This document shows positions 32,454 through 43,084 of a stretch of 64,000 bases of DNA, piece after piece (positions within the stretch are counted from its first letter, which is position 1; each line of letters starts with the position of its first letter). The DNA is from Hofstenia miamia (lineage: Eukaryota > Xenacoelomorpha > Acoela). The position numbers and the translations under genes were made by a program. The notes below the pieces were generated by a model that ran no database searches, had not been told where the DNA came from, and was given only the letters and a program-made list of their open reading frames with translations. The stretch lies in assembly GCA_004352715.1 (NCBI GenBank), contig SCFE01000081.1, positions 1,696,537-1,760,536 of the forward strand. The letters are read 5' to 3'.

Positions 32454-33427
32454 CTTGGAATGCTTAGTTCTATGTATCATTGGTCTGTACCAGTCAAAAT
32501 GTTAAACAAACTATTCTACTTTGAATGGTTCACGACTGTCAATATAGCGATAAGTTACTAAAAACATTAGTGAAGTAATATAGTAACATAGATGACCATA
32601 TACTGTATATTCCATCAAGTTTGACAGAAACATAAATATACCTTAAAGATATAATAGTTGCCTATAAAATTGGATGTTTAGCATTTGATTCAATAATTTT
32701 TTTTTCATCATTTTCGTATTTGAACAAACATTTATGTCGATATTGAATTTAAATTCGCAAATTATAAAATTTGGTTGTTCTGCCGAATCGTCAAATTTCT
32801 GCAGAAAACAAAATTTTTTTTGATATATTCACTTAATGAATTATAAATGACACATTTTATGTAATCAAGGAGAATTGGGAATAAATTAGCTAATTTAACC
32901 TAAATACAATTTTTTAGAACTTTGAATATCATTAAACTTGAAATATAAGGGAATTAAGGTATAATGACGCCTGGTAATACGATATGTTCACAGCTGTCAG
33001 AATGTAATCCATTTACTGCACAGTTAGGTGACGAATTATTCAAATTCGAGAATCTATCTTTCAAGTATTATATTATATCTATTTCTGCAGCGTACAATTT
33101 GGACAGAAATGTCGACAATTAAAGCATTTTGTATCCGTTCCATCGGCATACATTTGACGTATTTCTGTATTAATTTCATTTTTTGAAGATATTAATTTCA
33201 TGTTGCCTTATTGGAAGATATTATTCAAATTAATTCTTTTTTTGTTCCAATTATAAATTGGAAGAAATTAAAACAAGGAATTAATTGTTCTAGGAAACTT
33301 TTGAAAATACTATTTGTAAAACTCTAAAGTTTCGGGAAAGAAACTTAAATGAATTAATTGAAAATCGTTAAAATTCTTTGGAATAAATAACTGAATGTGA
33401 TAAATTTTGTGTGAGATATTGTGTAAA

Positions 33428-33554
33428 TTAAATTATATTTTGTAGGTCCTTCTTCAAAAGATCAAATTTGGAGGGAAAGTCATTGGCTCTTAAAGATGAC
33501 AAACACTCCTCGATATTTTCACGAACTTCATCAGTGGAAACAAGCATCTTATTT
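33428..33554 (-). CDS. Candidate terminal exon or transposon fragment, minus strand
   Basis: After a T-rich gttttgagaaattttcag acceptor the minus strand reads NKMLVSTDEVRENIEECLSS, LRANDFPSKFDLLKKDLQNI, I and TAA. Residue use is clearly protein-like and helical. The plus strand over the same stretch is also open, between an attttgtag acceptor and a CATCAG/GTTAGT donor (33447-33598), but is Ser/Lys-rich as antisense frames usually are. No polyadenylation signal follows closely. It could be the last exon of a minus-strand gene ending here or a transposase fragment. Not recognised. Confidence 0.35.
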
Positions 33555-33840
33555 CTGAAAATTTCTCAAAACAAATCTATCATTCAATTGGACATCAGGT
33601 TAGTAGAGCGACTGCGGCAAAAGCGCAGTCCCCTTGTCGTTGAGTCACGTTTTGAAAAAAGAGATTCTTTCTTCTTGTGATGACGATTTTACGAGAATCT
33701 CTTTTGTTTTCATGGCATTGTATTGATTTTTAAAAAGATTTTAAGAAGCAACATCAAGTGGTGAAATTGTTAGCATTTCCTCCATTGCTGTTTTTGTTCT
33801 TAAAATATCAATGCAAAAAAACGAACCTTTTTCGTCACAC

Positions 33841-34139
33841 TATATATATATATATATATATATATAAACGCATTTTCAATTATTTATGAAATTAATTAAG
33901 CTTTCTTCCTTTAAAAAATACTATACAATTTTTCCTTACATGACAGCTAATTCATTTNNNNNNNNNNNNNNNNNNNNNNNNNNNNNNNNNNNNNNNNNNN
34001 NNNNNNNNNNNNNNNNNNNNNNNNNNNNNNNNNATATATATATATGCATTTTCAATTATTTATGAAATTAATTAAGCTTTCTTCCTTTAAAAAATACTAT
34101 ACAATTTTTCCTTACATGACAGCTAATTCATTTAACAAC
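33841..34139. repeat. Gap with duplicated flanks: likely false duplication
   Basis: A sequence from GCATTTTCAATTATTTATG to GACAGCTAATTCATTT, preceded by (TA)n, occurs before the N run (33958-34033) and again, apparently unchanged, after it (34034-34132). Identical copies on both sides of a small gap next to a microsatellite are typical of a failed overlap join. Confidence 0.75.
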
Positions 34140-34505
34140 ACTATACTTGCATGTCATTTGGATATCCGGGAAAAGTGCAGTATACTCTACATTAAGAACA
34201 ATGATTGGACATCATAGATTAGCTAACATCACAATTTCTTTTCAATGCTTAAAAACAAGTAAATTACAAAATAAATTAGGTGTACAAAGCAACGAATTTG
34301 ATGACTGTGGCTCATCCTACATTATGTCAAAATTCAAAAAATTCAGAAAAGTTCAAAATTCAGCTTGAAATATTTTCAAGTTGGATATTTCTAAGCAAAT
34401 AGTTTACTACTAGAAATGAATTAATCCAAATAAATAAAGTTGGCAAAACTTTTCTATTTATAATCAAGTATGAGTTTAAGTTTTTAATGTTTTGAGTTCA
34501 AAAGT

Positions 34506-34595
34506 TTATTTACTGGCATCATACGTTGGGTAAGAACCATTGTCATTTTTTCTGGAAACCTGTCTAACATAGTACGTGGAAGAATTGCCATTTCC
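34506..34595 (-). CDS. Candidate exon, minus strand (terminal, or 36-bp microexon)
   Basis: Acceptor gactcttattatcag, then in phase 0 GNGNSSTYYVRQVSRKNDNG, SYPTYDASK and TAA at 34506-34508; AAATAAAC overlaps the stop and could serve as a polyadenylation signal. Alternatively CAG/GTTTCC at 34560 is a weak donor, making a 36-bp phase 0 microexon GNGNSSTYYVRQ like the others of this gene. Tyr/Ser/Asn-rich. One other minus frame and one plus frame are also open, so coding status rests on splice signals and composition only. Confidence 0.35.
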   Translation of the reverse strand, partial: GNGNSSTYYVRQVSRKNDNGSYPTYDASK

Positions 34596-34659
34596 CTGAT
34601 AATAAGAGTCAAAACAATATATTTGCCAAAAAGTTACAATTAATCTACAAACTAAATAT

Positions 34660-34795
34660 AAAATATATAATAATAATAAATTTATGTGTGTGTCTATGTA
34701 TGTGGTGAGCTCAGTATAAAAAATCAGTAAATGTGTTCAGCATGTTTGTGTCTCCGATTGTATTTTGTCGATGTAAAAGTGCACATTTTAATTTT
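34660..34795 (+). repeat. Left part of a dispersed repeat also at 50340-50470
   Basis: TAATAATAATAAATTTATGT then GTGTGTCTATGTATGTGGTG and, further on, GTAAAAGTGCACATTTTAAT match 50340-50470 with scattered differences. The copy runs into a 318-bp N gap. Sequence after 36012 matches the right part of the other copy. Confidence 0.65.
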
Positions 34796-35113
34796 NNNNN
34801 NNNNNNNNNNNNNNNNNNNNNNNNNNNNNNNNNNNNNNNNNNNNNNNNNNNNNNNNNNNNNNNNNNNNNNNNNNNNNNNNNNNNNNNNNNNNNNNNNNNN
34901 NNNNNNNNNNNNNNNNNNNNNNNNNNNNNNNNNNNNNNNNNNNNNNNNNNNNNNNNNNNNNNNNNNNNNNNNNNNNNNNNNNNNNNNNNNNNNNNNNNNN
35001 NNNNNNNNNNNNNNNNNNNNNNNNNNNNNNNNNNNNNNNNNNNNNNNNNNNNNNNNNNNNNNNNNNNNNNNNNNNNNNNNNNNNNNNNNNNNNNNNNNNN
35101 NNNNNNNNNNNNN
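34796..35113. other. Assembly gap (318 N)
   Basis: Run of N between a dispersed repeat and a Dong-like LINE fragment. Confidence 1.
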
Positions 35114-35744
35114 TGTAGGCTATGTAAGAAAGAGGCGGAGACAGTAGATCATCTGATAGCAGGGTGTGAGAAGTTGGTGCAGAATGAGTATAAGTTCAGG
35201 CATGATAAGGTGGGACGAATGGTACATTGAAGCTTGAGCAGGCATTATTGGTTATAAGTTAAAACAAGTGGTAGTACCATAAACCACAGGGAGTCATAGA
35301 GAATGAGAAAGTTAAGATACTGTGGAACTTCAACATACAAATGAGCAAGACGATAGAAGCATGGAAGCCACACATTGTACTGGTAGACAAATGGAACAGA
35401 TTGGTAATAGTGATAGACATAGCAGTACCAAAGGACAAGAATGTAGAAAGCAAGGAGAAAGAGAAGATAGACAAGTATAGAAAGTTGGCAGAGGAAATAG
35501 AAAGGCTGTGGAAGTTAAAGAAGGGTGAAGTAGTCCCAGTAGTAGTAGGATCACTAGAAGCAGTAAGTAAGAAGCATAAGAGATACTTGGAGGAGTTGGG
35601 AGTCCCAAAGTGGGGAGAAGCAGTAGCACAGAAGGCAGCATTGTTAGGAACAGCTAGTGTCCTGAGAAAAGCTCTCAGACTCCCTGGGAACAGATGAATT
35701 CCCCGAGCTGAGAAGGATACCAGCATGAAGCTGTGCAAAGTAAG

Positions 35745-35745
<1 letters not shown>
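35114..35745 (+). mobile_element. Dong/R4-like LINE 3' fragment: CCHC knuckle and endonuclease
   Basis: Plus-strand fragment. 35114-35230 encodes CRLCKKEAETVDHLIAGCEK. 35341-35697 encodes MSKTIEAWKPHIVLVDKWNR, LVIVIDIAVPKDKNVESKEK, EKIDKYRKLAEEIERLWKLK, VPVVVGSLEAVSKKHKRYLE and ELGVPKW: the restriction-like endonuclease without the deletion seen in the 13421-15471 copy. A stop and a shift near 35228-35340 break the link between knuckle and endonuclease. The 3' end ...GCATGAAGCTGTGCAAAGTAA runs straight into (TAA/ATT)n, as in the other copies. Confidence 0.75.

Positions 35746-35813
<68 letters not shown>
35746..35813. repeat. (ATT)n microsatellite between Dong-like 3' ends
   Basis: About 21 ATT units. 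On the right it meets TGCATCTCACAGCTTCAT, which is the complement of the 3' tip of the 15487-17996 element, so two Dong-like 3' ends face each other across one repeat. Confidence 0.9.
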
Positions 35814-36010
35814 GCATCTCACAGCTTCATTTATATTATTATTTATATTTGTTTGAGCAGGCAGCATGAGTTAGAAGCAGGAGAGAAGCAAGGTGATAGA
35901 AGCACAGAGGCCAGACATAGTAGTGGTAGACAAAGAGAAAAGATTGGGAACCGTAATAAACATAGCAGTACTAAAGGACAGAAGCGTAGAAAGCAAGGAG
36001 AAAGAGAAGA
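35814..36010 (+). mobile_element. Second Dong-like subfamily fragment (endonuclease)
   Basis: After an inverted 18-bp Dong 3' tip and an AT-rich stretch, the plus strand encodes VIEAQRPDIVVVDKEKRLGT, VINIAVLKDRSVESKEKEKI: the PD..(D/E)..K endonuclease block of a diverged copy, here with the canonical PDI. It ends at a single N (36011) joined to unrelated sequence. Confidence 0.6.
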
Positions 36011-36011
36011 N

Positions 36012-36547
36012 ATAATAAATAGCGGCTTTTTGTATTAAAATTTATAAATAAAAATGAACAATAATGTTGTTGCGATAAGCAAAATGAATGCAATAGCTGA
36101 ATGTGATACAAGGTATAGGCAGAAGGTGATGCATGGAGAATACTGGAGGAACACTGAAAAATCTGACAGAGAAGAAAGCAACAAGTTGTTAAAGAAGGCA
36201 GGACTAAAAAGAGAAACAGAAGAACTGATAATGGCAGCGCGAGCAAGCAATAACAACAAACTGGGTAAAGAAGCATATAGACAGAAAATAACTGTAGGCT
36301 ATGTAAGAAAGAGGCGGAGACAGTAGATCATCTGATAGCAGGGTGTGAGAAGTTGGTGCAGAATGAGTATAAGTTCAGGCATGATAAGGTGGGACGAATG
36401 GTACATTGAAGCTTGAGCAGGCATTATTGGTTATAAGTTAAAACAAGTGGTAGTACCATAAACCACAGGGAGTCATAGAGAATGAGAAAGTTAAGATACT
36501 GTGGAACTTCAACATACAAATGAGCAAGACGATAGAAGCATGGAAGC
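36012..36547 (+). mobile_element. Repeat end plus Dong-like LINE fragment, duplicate of 35114 onward
   Basis: 36012-36095 matches the right end of the dispersed repeat at 50735-50800. From about 36105 it is Dong-like: YRQKVMHGEYWRNTEKSDRE, LLKKAGLKRETEELIMAARA, NKLGKEAYRQKI. From 36294 it repeats 35114 onward with no difference I can see up to the next gap at 36548. The exact repetition across gaps points to an assembly duplication. Confidence 0.6.
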
Positions 36548-36935
36548 NNNNNNNNNNNNNNNNNNNNNNNNNNNNNNNNNNNNNNNNNNNNNNNNNNNNN
36601 NNNNNNNNNNNNNNNNNNNNNNNNNNNNNNNNNNNNNNNNNNNNNNNNNNNNNNNNNNNNNNNNNNNNNNNNNNNNNNNNNNNNNNNNNNNNNNNNNNNN
36701 NNNNNNNNNNNNNNNNNNNNNNNNNNNNNNNNNNNNNNNNNNNNNNNNNNNNNNNNNNNNNNNNNNNNNNNNNNNNNNNNNNNNNNNNNNNNNNNNNNNN
36801 NNNNNNNNNNNNNNNNNNNNNNNNNNNNNNNNNNNNNNNNNNNNNNNNNNNNNNNNNNNNNNNNNNNNNNNNNNNNNNNNNNNNNNNNNNNNNNNNNNNN
36901 NNNNNNNNNNNNNNNNNNNNNNNNNNNNNNNNNNN
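36548..36935. other. Assembly gap (388 N)
   Basis: N run inside the repeated Dong-like segment. Confidence 1.
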
Positions 36936-37144
36936 TCCTTGCATCTCACAGCTTCATTTATATTATTATTTATATTTGTTTGAGCAGGCAGCATGAGTTA
37001 GAAGCAGGAGAGAAGCAAGGTGATAGAAGCACAGAGGCCAGACATAGTAGTGGTAGACAAAGAGAAAAGATTGGGAACCGTAATAAACATAGCAGTACTA
37101 AAGGACAGAAGCGTAGAAAGCAAGGAGAAAGAGAAGATAGACTA
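36936..37144 (+). mobile_element. Second instance of the Dong-like endonuclease fragment
   Basis: Matches 35810-36010 base for base as far as I can read, including the inverted 3' tip TCCTTGCATCTCACAGC and the PDIVVVDKEKRLGT block. Continues past the point where the first instance breaks at N 36011, so this is the better junction. Confidence 0.7.
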
Positions 37145-37787
37145 GTATCGTATGAACTCATTTTTCCTTTTTTGAGTTCTACAATATGGAATTTGATTGC
37201 GTTGAAGGTAGTACGCTATTTGGTAAGGAAATAATTTTTCCTTGAAATAAAGAATCATATATTCTTGGATTACAGCTGAAGAATTTCTTTCACTTCATAT
37301 TCTTCCAGCTCGATTAATAACAGATTGGATCTTAATATCAAAAGAAATTCGGAAGTTTGACAAAACATTGACTAGCATAATCAAAGATGCTACAAATATT
37401 TACCATATACAACTGTCTCAATTATCTCTCTGTTAAGATATTCCTTAGCTGCGGCACACTTTTTGATGCAATTGTTATCATATAAACTCCACGACAAATC
37501 ATTAGTGAGTGTTAGTCCCAAGATTTTTACAAACGATTTGGTTATTATTCTTAAATAGTAGATTTTCCATGCCTACTAATTACCGTTTGAATGGATTTAT
37601 AGAAGTTGAGTGTTCTATGATTGTTGTTGCACCAGCTTACCATGATGTCTTCTGGGTTATTAAATTGAGAATTAGAATCGATTACTGTACAACTCGTAAA
37701 ATCGTTGGCGAATTTCACTGTTAGTTCTGGATGTTTTAAATCTGATAAAAAGACTCCAAAGAGAAGAGAACCAATGGATGAACCTTA
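37145..37787 (-). pseudogene. LINE reverse transcriptase remnant
   Basis: Minus strand from 37787: GSSIGSLLFGVFLSDL corresponds to the RT motif VPQGSxLGPLLFxxFxxDL, followed by LTVKFANDFTSCTVI (the YADD region with A-N-D-F in place of A-D-D), then MVSWCNNNHRTLN (WxxxNxLxLN). Further blocks are broken by stops; SIFDYASQCFVKLPN recalls the PILEYASPVWxxxLP segment of CR1/RTE-type LINEs. Catalytic Asp is altered and frames are broken, so it is dead. A hAT-like MITE (37838-38189) cut it off from its upstream part. Confidence 0.6.
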
Positions 37788-37837
37788 ACAACTAACTTAC
37801 GATGTTTGAGGTCCTTGCCACAAGTTCATTTGCTAGC

Positions 37838-38189
37838 ATGGTGTATACCCAGGGAGGGTCGGGGGGACGAACTCCCCTGAAAGATCAGGCAACCCCTCCT
37901 AGACAACAAACCTAAAAGCAAAATCTTCATGTAAAAATAAAATTTGTTAATTCAATTGTGCTTTTACAAAGCTGTGAAATGCATTTCTAAGATTGGTCGC
38001 TTACGTAATCACTGAGAGAAGACCTCTCTCGTTAGAAAATCCCGCCACACCAATGCGTACAATGCAAAATTAAAATGGTGTAAAGTCTTGGTAAAATTTC
38101 AGTTTAAATTTCAAGAAGGTCGAAATTTCCATCAAGCCCTCCTGAATTCGTGTGGACCCCCTAAGGTGATGATGTTGGCTACGGGCTTG
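37838..38189. mobile_element. Non-autonomous hAT-like element, CGTAGCC family (352 bp)
   Basis: Right end read on the minus strand is CAAGCCCGTAGCCAACATC, left end is ATGGTGTATACCCAGGGAGG; the flanks TTGCTAGC (37830-37837) and TTACTAGC (38190-38197) form an 8-bp duplication with one mismatch. GGGAGGGTCGGGGGGACG and GACCCCCT are subterminal. The CAAGCCYGTAGCC tip is shared with the element at 61165-61368. Confidence 0.65.
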
Positions 38190-38197
38190 TTACTAGC

Positions 38198-40089
38198 TTA
38201 TATTATAGATGTGTCAGAATGGTGTCAATGTATCTGGATTTGCTAGAAACAAATGTATATGCCAAGGAATACAGTTTCTAATATTGTACAGCAGTTTATA
38301 TAAGGCTGCTGGAAGTTCGAAGCAAGTTTATAAATCGATAACAGCGGATCCTCCCATGGATAATTTTGCCTCATAGAAAAGAGCCTAAGCAGAAACTTTT
38401 AAATGAATTCAATTACAAATTGCATGATATTTTAGAAAACTTGACTTCTTTAGAAGTGTACTAGGAAAAAGCAAGTGGTTAGAAAGAAACATCGCATTGC
38501 TAGGTTATCATGGGTCAGAACAAGAAAATTGATGACAGTTGCCGAACTTCCGAATTTGGGAGTGGAAAAAGTTAGTCATCAACAAAATATTGGAAAAGTA
38601 TTTAAAAGTACTTGCCGATTGTCACTGGCCAACTGAGATAACCTAAATATAATCAAGGCGAATTTGGTAAAAAGATACAAGCATTGTAGGTCACAAGATC
38701 AAAAAATAAAAATATTATACACCGATGTCATTTACAATGGCAGGAAACAGTCAGGTTCTTGTGTAAACTACTTATCCCAGTAAAAGACGGTGCAAATGCA
38801 ATGCGAGTTGTAATTTATTGTTAGCCCAATATCGAATTACTTTACCAACATCAATGTTGTAGCTTAAATAATCAAAGCTGCCTCTTGGAATATTTTCAGG
38901 ATGTTTTGAAAATGAAGTTTCAAAAATCTTTACATTACATTAGTAAAATAATGATTTTGAACTAGAACTAAACCATAATCCCGATTTAAACAGTTGAAAA
39001 GTGTTGAGAATAGTAAATATAAGTTATTGATTAAGTATTATTAAGATCAGAAAAATATAGTGTCGCACGCAAATCCTGACATGAAGAAATTTCAACTTCT
39101 TGCAACTTATGTCAATATCAATTATTATAGTGATATTAACATTGAATTGAAAAGTAGATTTTTACTAACATTTTTGGTAACTAGTTAAAACTTTGAGAAA
39201 GTATATCTGTCACCAAATTTAGCTTGGTTACTCAAAAAGCTAATTTCACTAGCTAAGAGGATGACACATTTCAGGAATCATTCCTCGTTGAAAAAATTAA
39301 GAAAAAATCAATTATTGCAAATAGTACACAAAATTTGCATTGAAAAATTCAAATAATATTTGTATAAAAAATAAATGTACTTCACACCATAATTTTTATT
39401 TTCGTGTATTTTATCTTAACACAATAGTTTATAGTATTTTTCTTAGATGTTCTATCATAAATGGCAGTGGACATTGACGAACTATAAGTTATGCAATATA
39501 AAAATTGCTAATCTGAAAGGTTTTTTTCAAAAAAATAAAGGTTTTAAGCTTAAGTAAGGGAAATTAATCGAGTTTTTCTACAAGCTCTAAATAGTAATCA
39601 CATATTAAAAAGGCAAAAAAATTAATGTTGAGCAAATAAATGTAATTAAAGGAAAAAACGAAACCTAATTCTTATTGACAAGGTCGTTATTTGACACTAA
39701 CAAGAGACATGAAATTCGAGGGACTTGACATTAGGAGTTTATTATTATGTAAACGTAACGTAATATTGTTATTATTGTGATTTGTTTACACTATTTCTGT
39801 TATCTCAGATCTAGATATATTCAGAAAAGAAATCCATCAAGACCTAAGGATCCTAGTCCGAACAAGTTCTTCAAGATTATCATATTTTTTTGGCCTCAAA
39901 CAATGAGCTTTCAACAAGAACAAGCCAAAATAAGTTCAACTTTAGAAAATCTAAAATAACGATGGAAATTCTCAAAGTTAATTCTTTTAATATCTCTCAC
40001 CCTCATTTGATGCAATAACATGTTCTTAAGTAAACTACATTTACATGGTAAAGACTTAGTCTTAGTTAATATCCACAATGTCGAAACTG
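38198..40089. other. AT-rich DNA, nothing identified
   Basis: No supported gene, exon or repeat structure. The frame at 39777-39959 has no supporting signal. Confidence 0.4.
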
Positions 40090-40103
40090 ACCCTTTGGTT
40101 TTT

Positions 40104-40197
40104 CCTAAATATATGACTCAGCCCCACCCTACCGCTATCCAATTGTGACCCACCCAAAATCAACCCATTGGTCGACCCAAATCCACTTGCAGCCCTG
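40104..40197. repeat. hAT-like end with GGGT motifs (fragment)
   Basis: Read on the minus strand: CAGGGCTGCAAGTGGATTTG, GGTCGACCAATGGGTTGATT, TTGGGTGGGTCAC. The tip and the repeated TGGGTT motif match the element at 41843-42544. The other end was not found. Confidence 0.5.
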
Positions 40198-40727
40198 GTG
40201 TTCAAAAATACAATCTTGCAAAAAATTAATAAATAAGACTCATTATAGGAAGCGAAATTCCTAGACTCTAATTTCAAATATAATCTCCCATTTCTATTTT
40301 TTTATGTTGGTGCCAAAATTATAATATCCTTCAAAAATACATTCAATTTCTGAGCTATTCAGGCAGCTTAATCAGATATCGCACAATATAAATTGTCTTT
40401 AAGAAATTAAGATGCGATTTAGTACTAATTGAAAAAATTTCACGTCTGCAAGACTTTGTACAGTCAATGTTATCAAAGGAAAACATAAAAGCAAAAGTGA
40501 TCTCTTACAGAAAGACAAGAATATGAAGTATAGGTAATAACATGAGAAGATTCAATTGCATATTTGTGTTAAATTGATACTTGTGGTCAATGGATTTGAA
40601 AAAACTAAAATGACATGTATAAGGAGAAATTTTGAGAAATACAATTGAATGTTAAAAGTTAGCTTAACCTTAAACTGCAAAGGTTTATGTCTCAAAACGA
40701 ATAAAGATATCCAAAATTTAAAAGTAC

Positions 40728-40846
40728 CAAGTGATAGAAGAGCGTTTCTTTTTTCATTTTTACTCTTAATCCGTGAAGAGGTTCTATTTTGTAATCGGCC
40801 TAAGATCTGACTTTGCTCACGAGTCGCTTTAATGGAGTTGGGAGAT
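40728..40846 (-). CDS. Candidate 119-bp exon, minus strand
   Basis: Acceptor with a strong T tract (gttttttttatatgtgcatag), donor CACTTG/GTACTT. One leading base, 39 codons, one trailing base: SPNSIKATREQSQILGRLQN, RTSSRIKSKNEKRNALLSL. The other two frames stop early. Lys/Arg/Ser/Asn-rich with RTSSRIKS, similar in style to gene A exons, but its phase (needs two bases before, leaves one after) does not fit directly with the phase 0 exons nearby, so at least one exon on each side is missing if it is real. Confidence 0.45.
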
Positions 40847-41074
40847 CTATGCACATATAAAAAAACAGTTAAATTTTGTTGGCGTAGTAAGGAAAAAATT
40901 GAAGTGGGGGCAAATATTAAATAAGTTCAAGCGAACTTCAAAGTGTTTGTCTTAAGACACCGACACCTGAAATAGAAGCCTATAGACATAAAAACTCATG
41001 AGGGTTGATATAATTTTCTACAAATTTTGTTATATTTTCAAAAAAAGCTCAACTTCGGAATCAAAACTTTAAAC

Positions 41075-41125
41075 ATTTTTTGGGGGCATGGCCCCTTTTA
41101 CTTCCCATGGCTACGGCTATATTTG
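41075..41125. repeat. Possible CGTAGCC-family hAT tip
   Basis: GGGGGCATGGCCCCTTTTAC then CCATGGCTACGGCTATA; on the minus strand the tip reads TATAGCCGTAGCCATGGG, resembling the CAAGCCYGTAGCC ends at 38189 and 61165. No target duplication fixed. Confidence 0.3.
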
Positions 41126-41842
41126 CTTCCATGGGCTCGAAATCTTATAATTACACGAACATTGGTAATGGTTTTCTCAAAAATCCTATTTTTCAATTAT
41201 AAATGGTTAATCTTTTGAACGACTTTAGATTTTATCTATCGTCGGAAAAGACGGAACTATGGAGGTGATAAAGAGTAGTATCATGAAATCTTAGTGAATC
41301 ATGTAATTTCTTTTCGCATATGGAAACAACTTTCAAGAAGTTTCTACAAGAAAAGTTTGCCGAAACCAGAATTGGATTTTAGCAGTAAAAAATAAGAAAG
41401 TGTTCCAATTCTGAAACGCAACTCCTCTATTATATTGTGCATAATATATAAACAAGATTTAGCATAAATTTGCTTACAAACATCTTTGAATTATTAAATG
41501 TAGGACATTATTAACCTTAAAATTAGAGAAAATAAATTAATAGCAAATAAGCCAGCTCCAATAAAGTAACCTAGATTTTAATACCACCAATAAACTAAAT
41601 GAGATCGTCTAATTGAGAAGATTACGGTTAATTCAAGTTGACCTTGAATCATATCGTATCAAATTTCTTGATGCATTACAAATAATCCATTTAATTTCAA
41701 GAACGTCCGGCAGCTGACTTTCCGTTTTTGGGGGAAGCTACCAGGGAGTTGTTGTCTGTATAATGTATATGTACAGAGGATGAGTGACTTTTCGAAGGCT
41801 GGTACAACAAAGCACTCAACATTGTAATGTGATATTCTGATC

Positions 41843-42544
41843 CATTGCTGTAAATGGGTTGGTCCAACTCATGAATTGGGTCAAAATTCGTGTAAAACTT
41901 TGGGTTGAGTCAAGCAATAACTATTAGGTTGGGTCAATGTTTCAAAGCAAATTGGGTCATGATTATTGAAAGGCATTAAGGATGCATGCTGGGAGACAGT
42001 CATCATTTTAATTTTTGTTTAAAATTTTTAGATTTCAGTATAAAACATTTTATTTTAGTACCAATTTACAGTGAGATGGGACAGCACAGATTTCTATTTC
42101 CGATGTTAGTCAATGCTGAAATTTAGGCTGAAATTAGGGTTTAGTTAATAAAGCCAATAAATTTTGTAGTTTTGCATGTCTCTTTATACATGTAATCCTA
42201 TATAGACTAAGCCTAAGCTTTCATAAATTTACTTATTTTATTTGAACTGTATTCCATATTAATATTAAAATGAGAATTGCCTGGGATGGGATGGGATAGA
42301 ATAATATATCCTGTGAACAAGCCTGCCAATTTTAATATTTACTTTGTAATGCATTTCAATGTGTTTTATTCCAAACGAATTTATACTAAAAGTTCATTAA
42401 GTATTAACCTGTATTGAAATTGTAGGTGGTTCATGCTTTGGGTTTGGTCAAGCACTTTAAGATTCAATTGAACTTGGGTTGGGTGAAAAATTCGGTTTGG
42501 TTGTGTTGGGTTGTCTCAACATATATTGACCCATTCACTGCCCC
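41843..42544. mobile_element. Non-autonomous hAT element with GGGTTGGGTC repeats (about 702 bp)
   Basis: Flanked by the direct repeat ATTCTGATC (41834-41842 and 42545-42553; 8-9 bp). Ends: CATTGCTGTAAATGGGTTGG on the left, and on the right, read in reverse, GGGGCAGTGAATGGGTCAAT. Many TTGGGTCA, GGGTTGGTCC and TTGGGTTGTC copies fill both subterminal regions, with an AT-rich middle. No transposase frame. Confidence 0.75.
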
Positions 42545-42553
42545 ATTCTGATC

Positions 42554-43084
42554 AGACTGGGTAGACCGAAACTGACCCCAATTTCTAATAAGGCAGCATC
42601 GGACCCAGGTGTCAAAATAAATCTCGGTTACCACAGTGGTGACATGTGGGAAGCACGTAAAGATAAATTATAATAATTGATTGTCATATCAATACATTCT
42701 TAGTAGTAATTTCGTTAATTGCATGACTTGATACTATTTTGCATTTTAATATGGTTGTTTTCAACATATATTTGAAATATTTACAGTTATGACGAATAAT
42801 GGGTATTTACTTCAAATTGTATTAGTGTTTATAGCTATAATTTTACATCAAATTTTCATGATGAAAATACACAAATTTAATAGGGAGCTAATTTTGTGAA
42901 ACCGAAGTTTATGTGTAAGATACCCTCACGAGTCAAGAAGGGAATGCTGTCTTGAAAAAGTTGTGTGGTTCTACCCAACTTGCCTCACTATTGAATGGAA
43001 GGGAAGAACTGCTTTCATAACTACATAGGTTAAATAGTATGTATTGGAAGGAAAAGTTTAGGGTTAAATTAATAAATACATAAA
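42554..43084. other. Nothing identified
   Basis: Slightly GC-richer just after the hAT element (to 42660), otherwise AT-rich with no open frame of note. Confidence 0.4.

Larger units (their letters stand above)
28968..33427. other. Mostly AT-rich intronic or intergenic DNA
   Basis: Holds (TA)n tracts at 29418-29452 and 29696-29740, a MITE at 30294-30587 and a GC-rich hAT-like patch at 32091-32453. No first exon or promoter for gene A was recognised. Frames 31342-31560, 32193-32396 and 32334-32561 are incidental. Confidence 0.4.
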
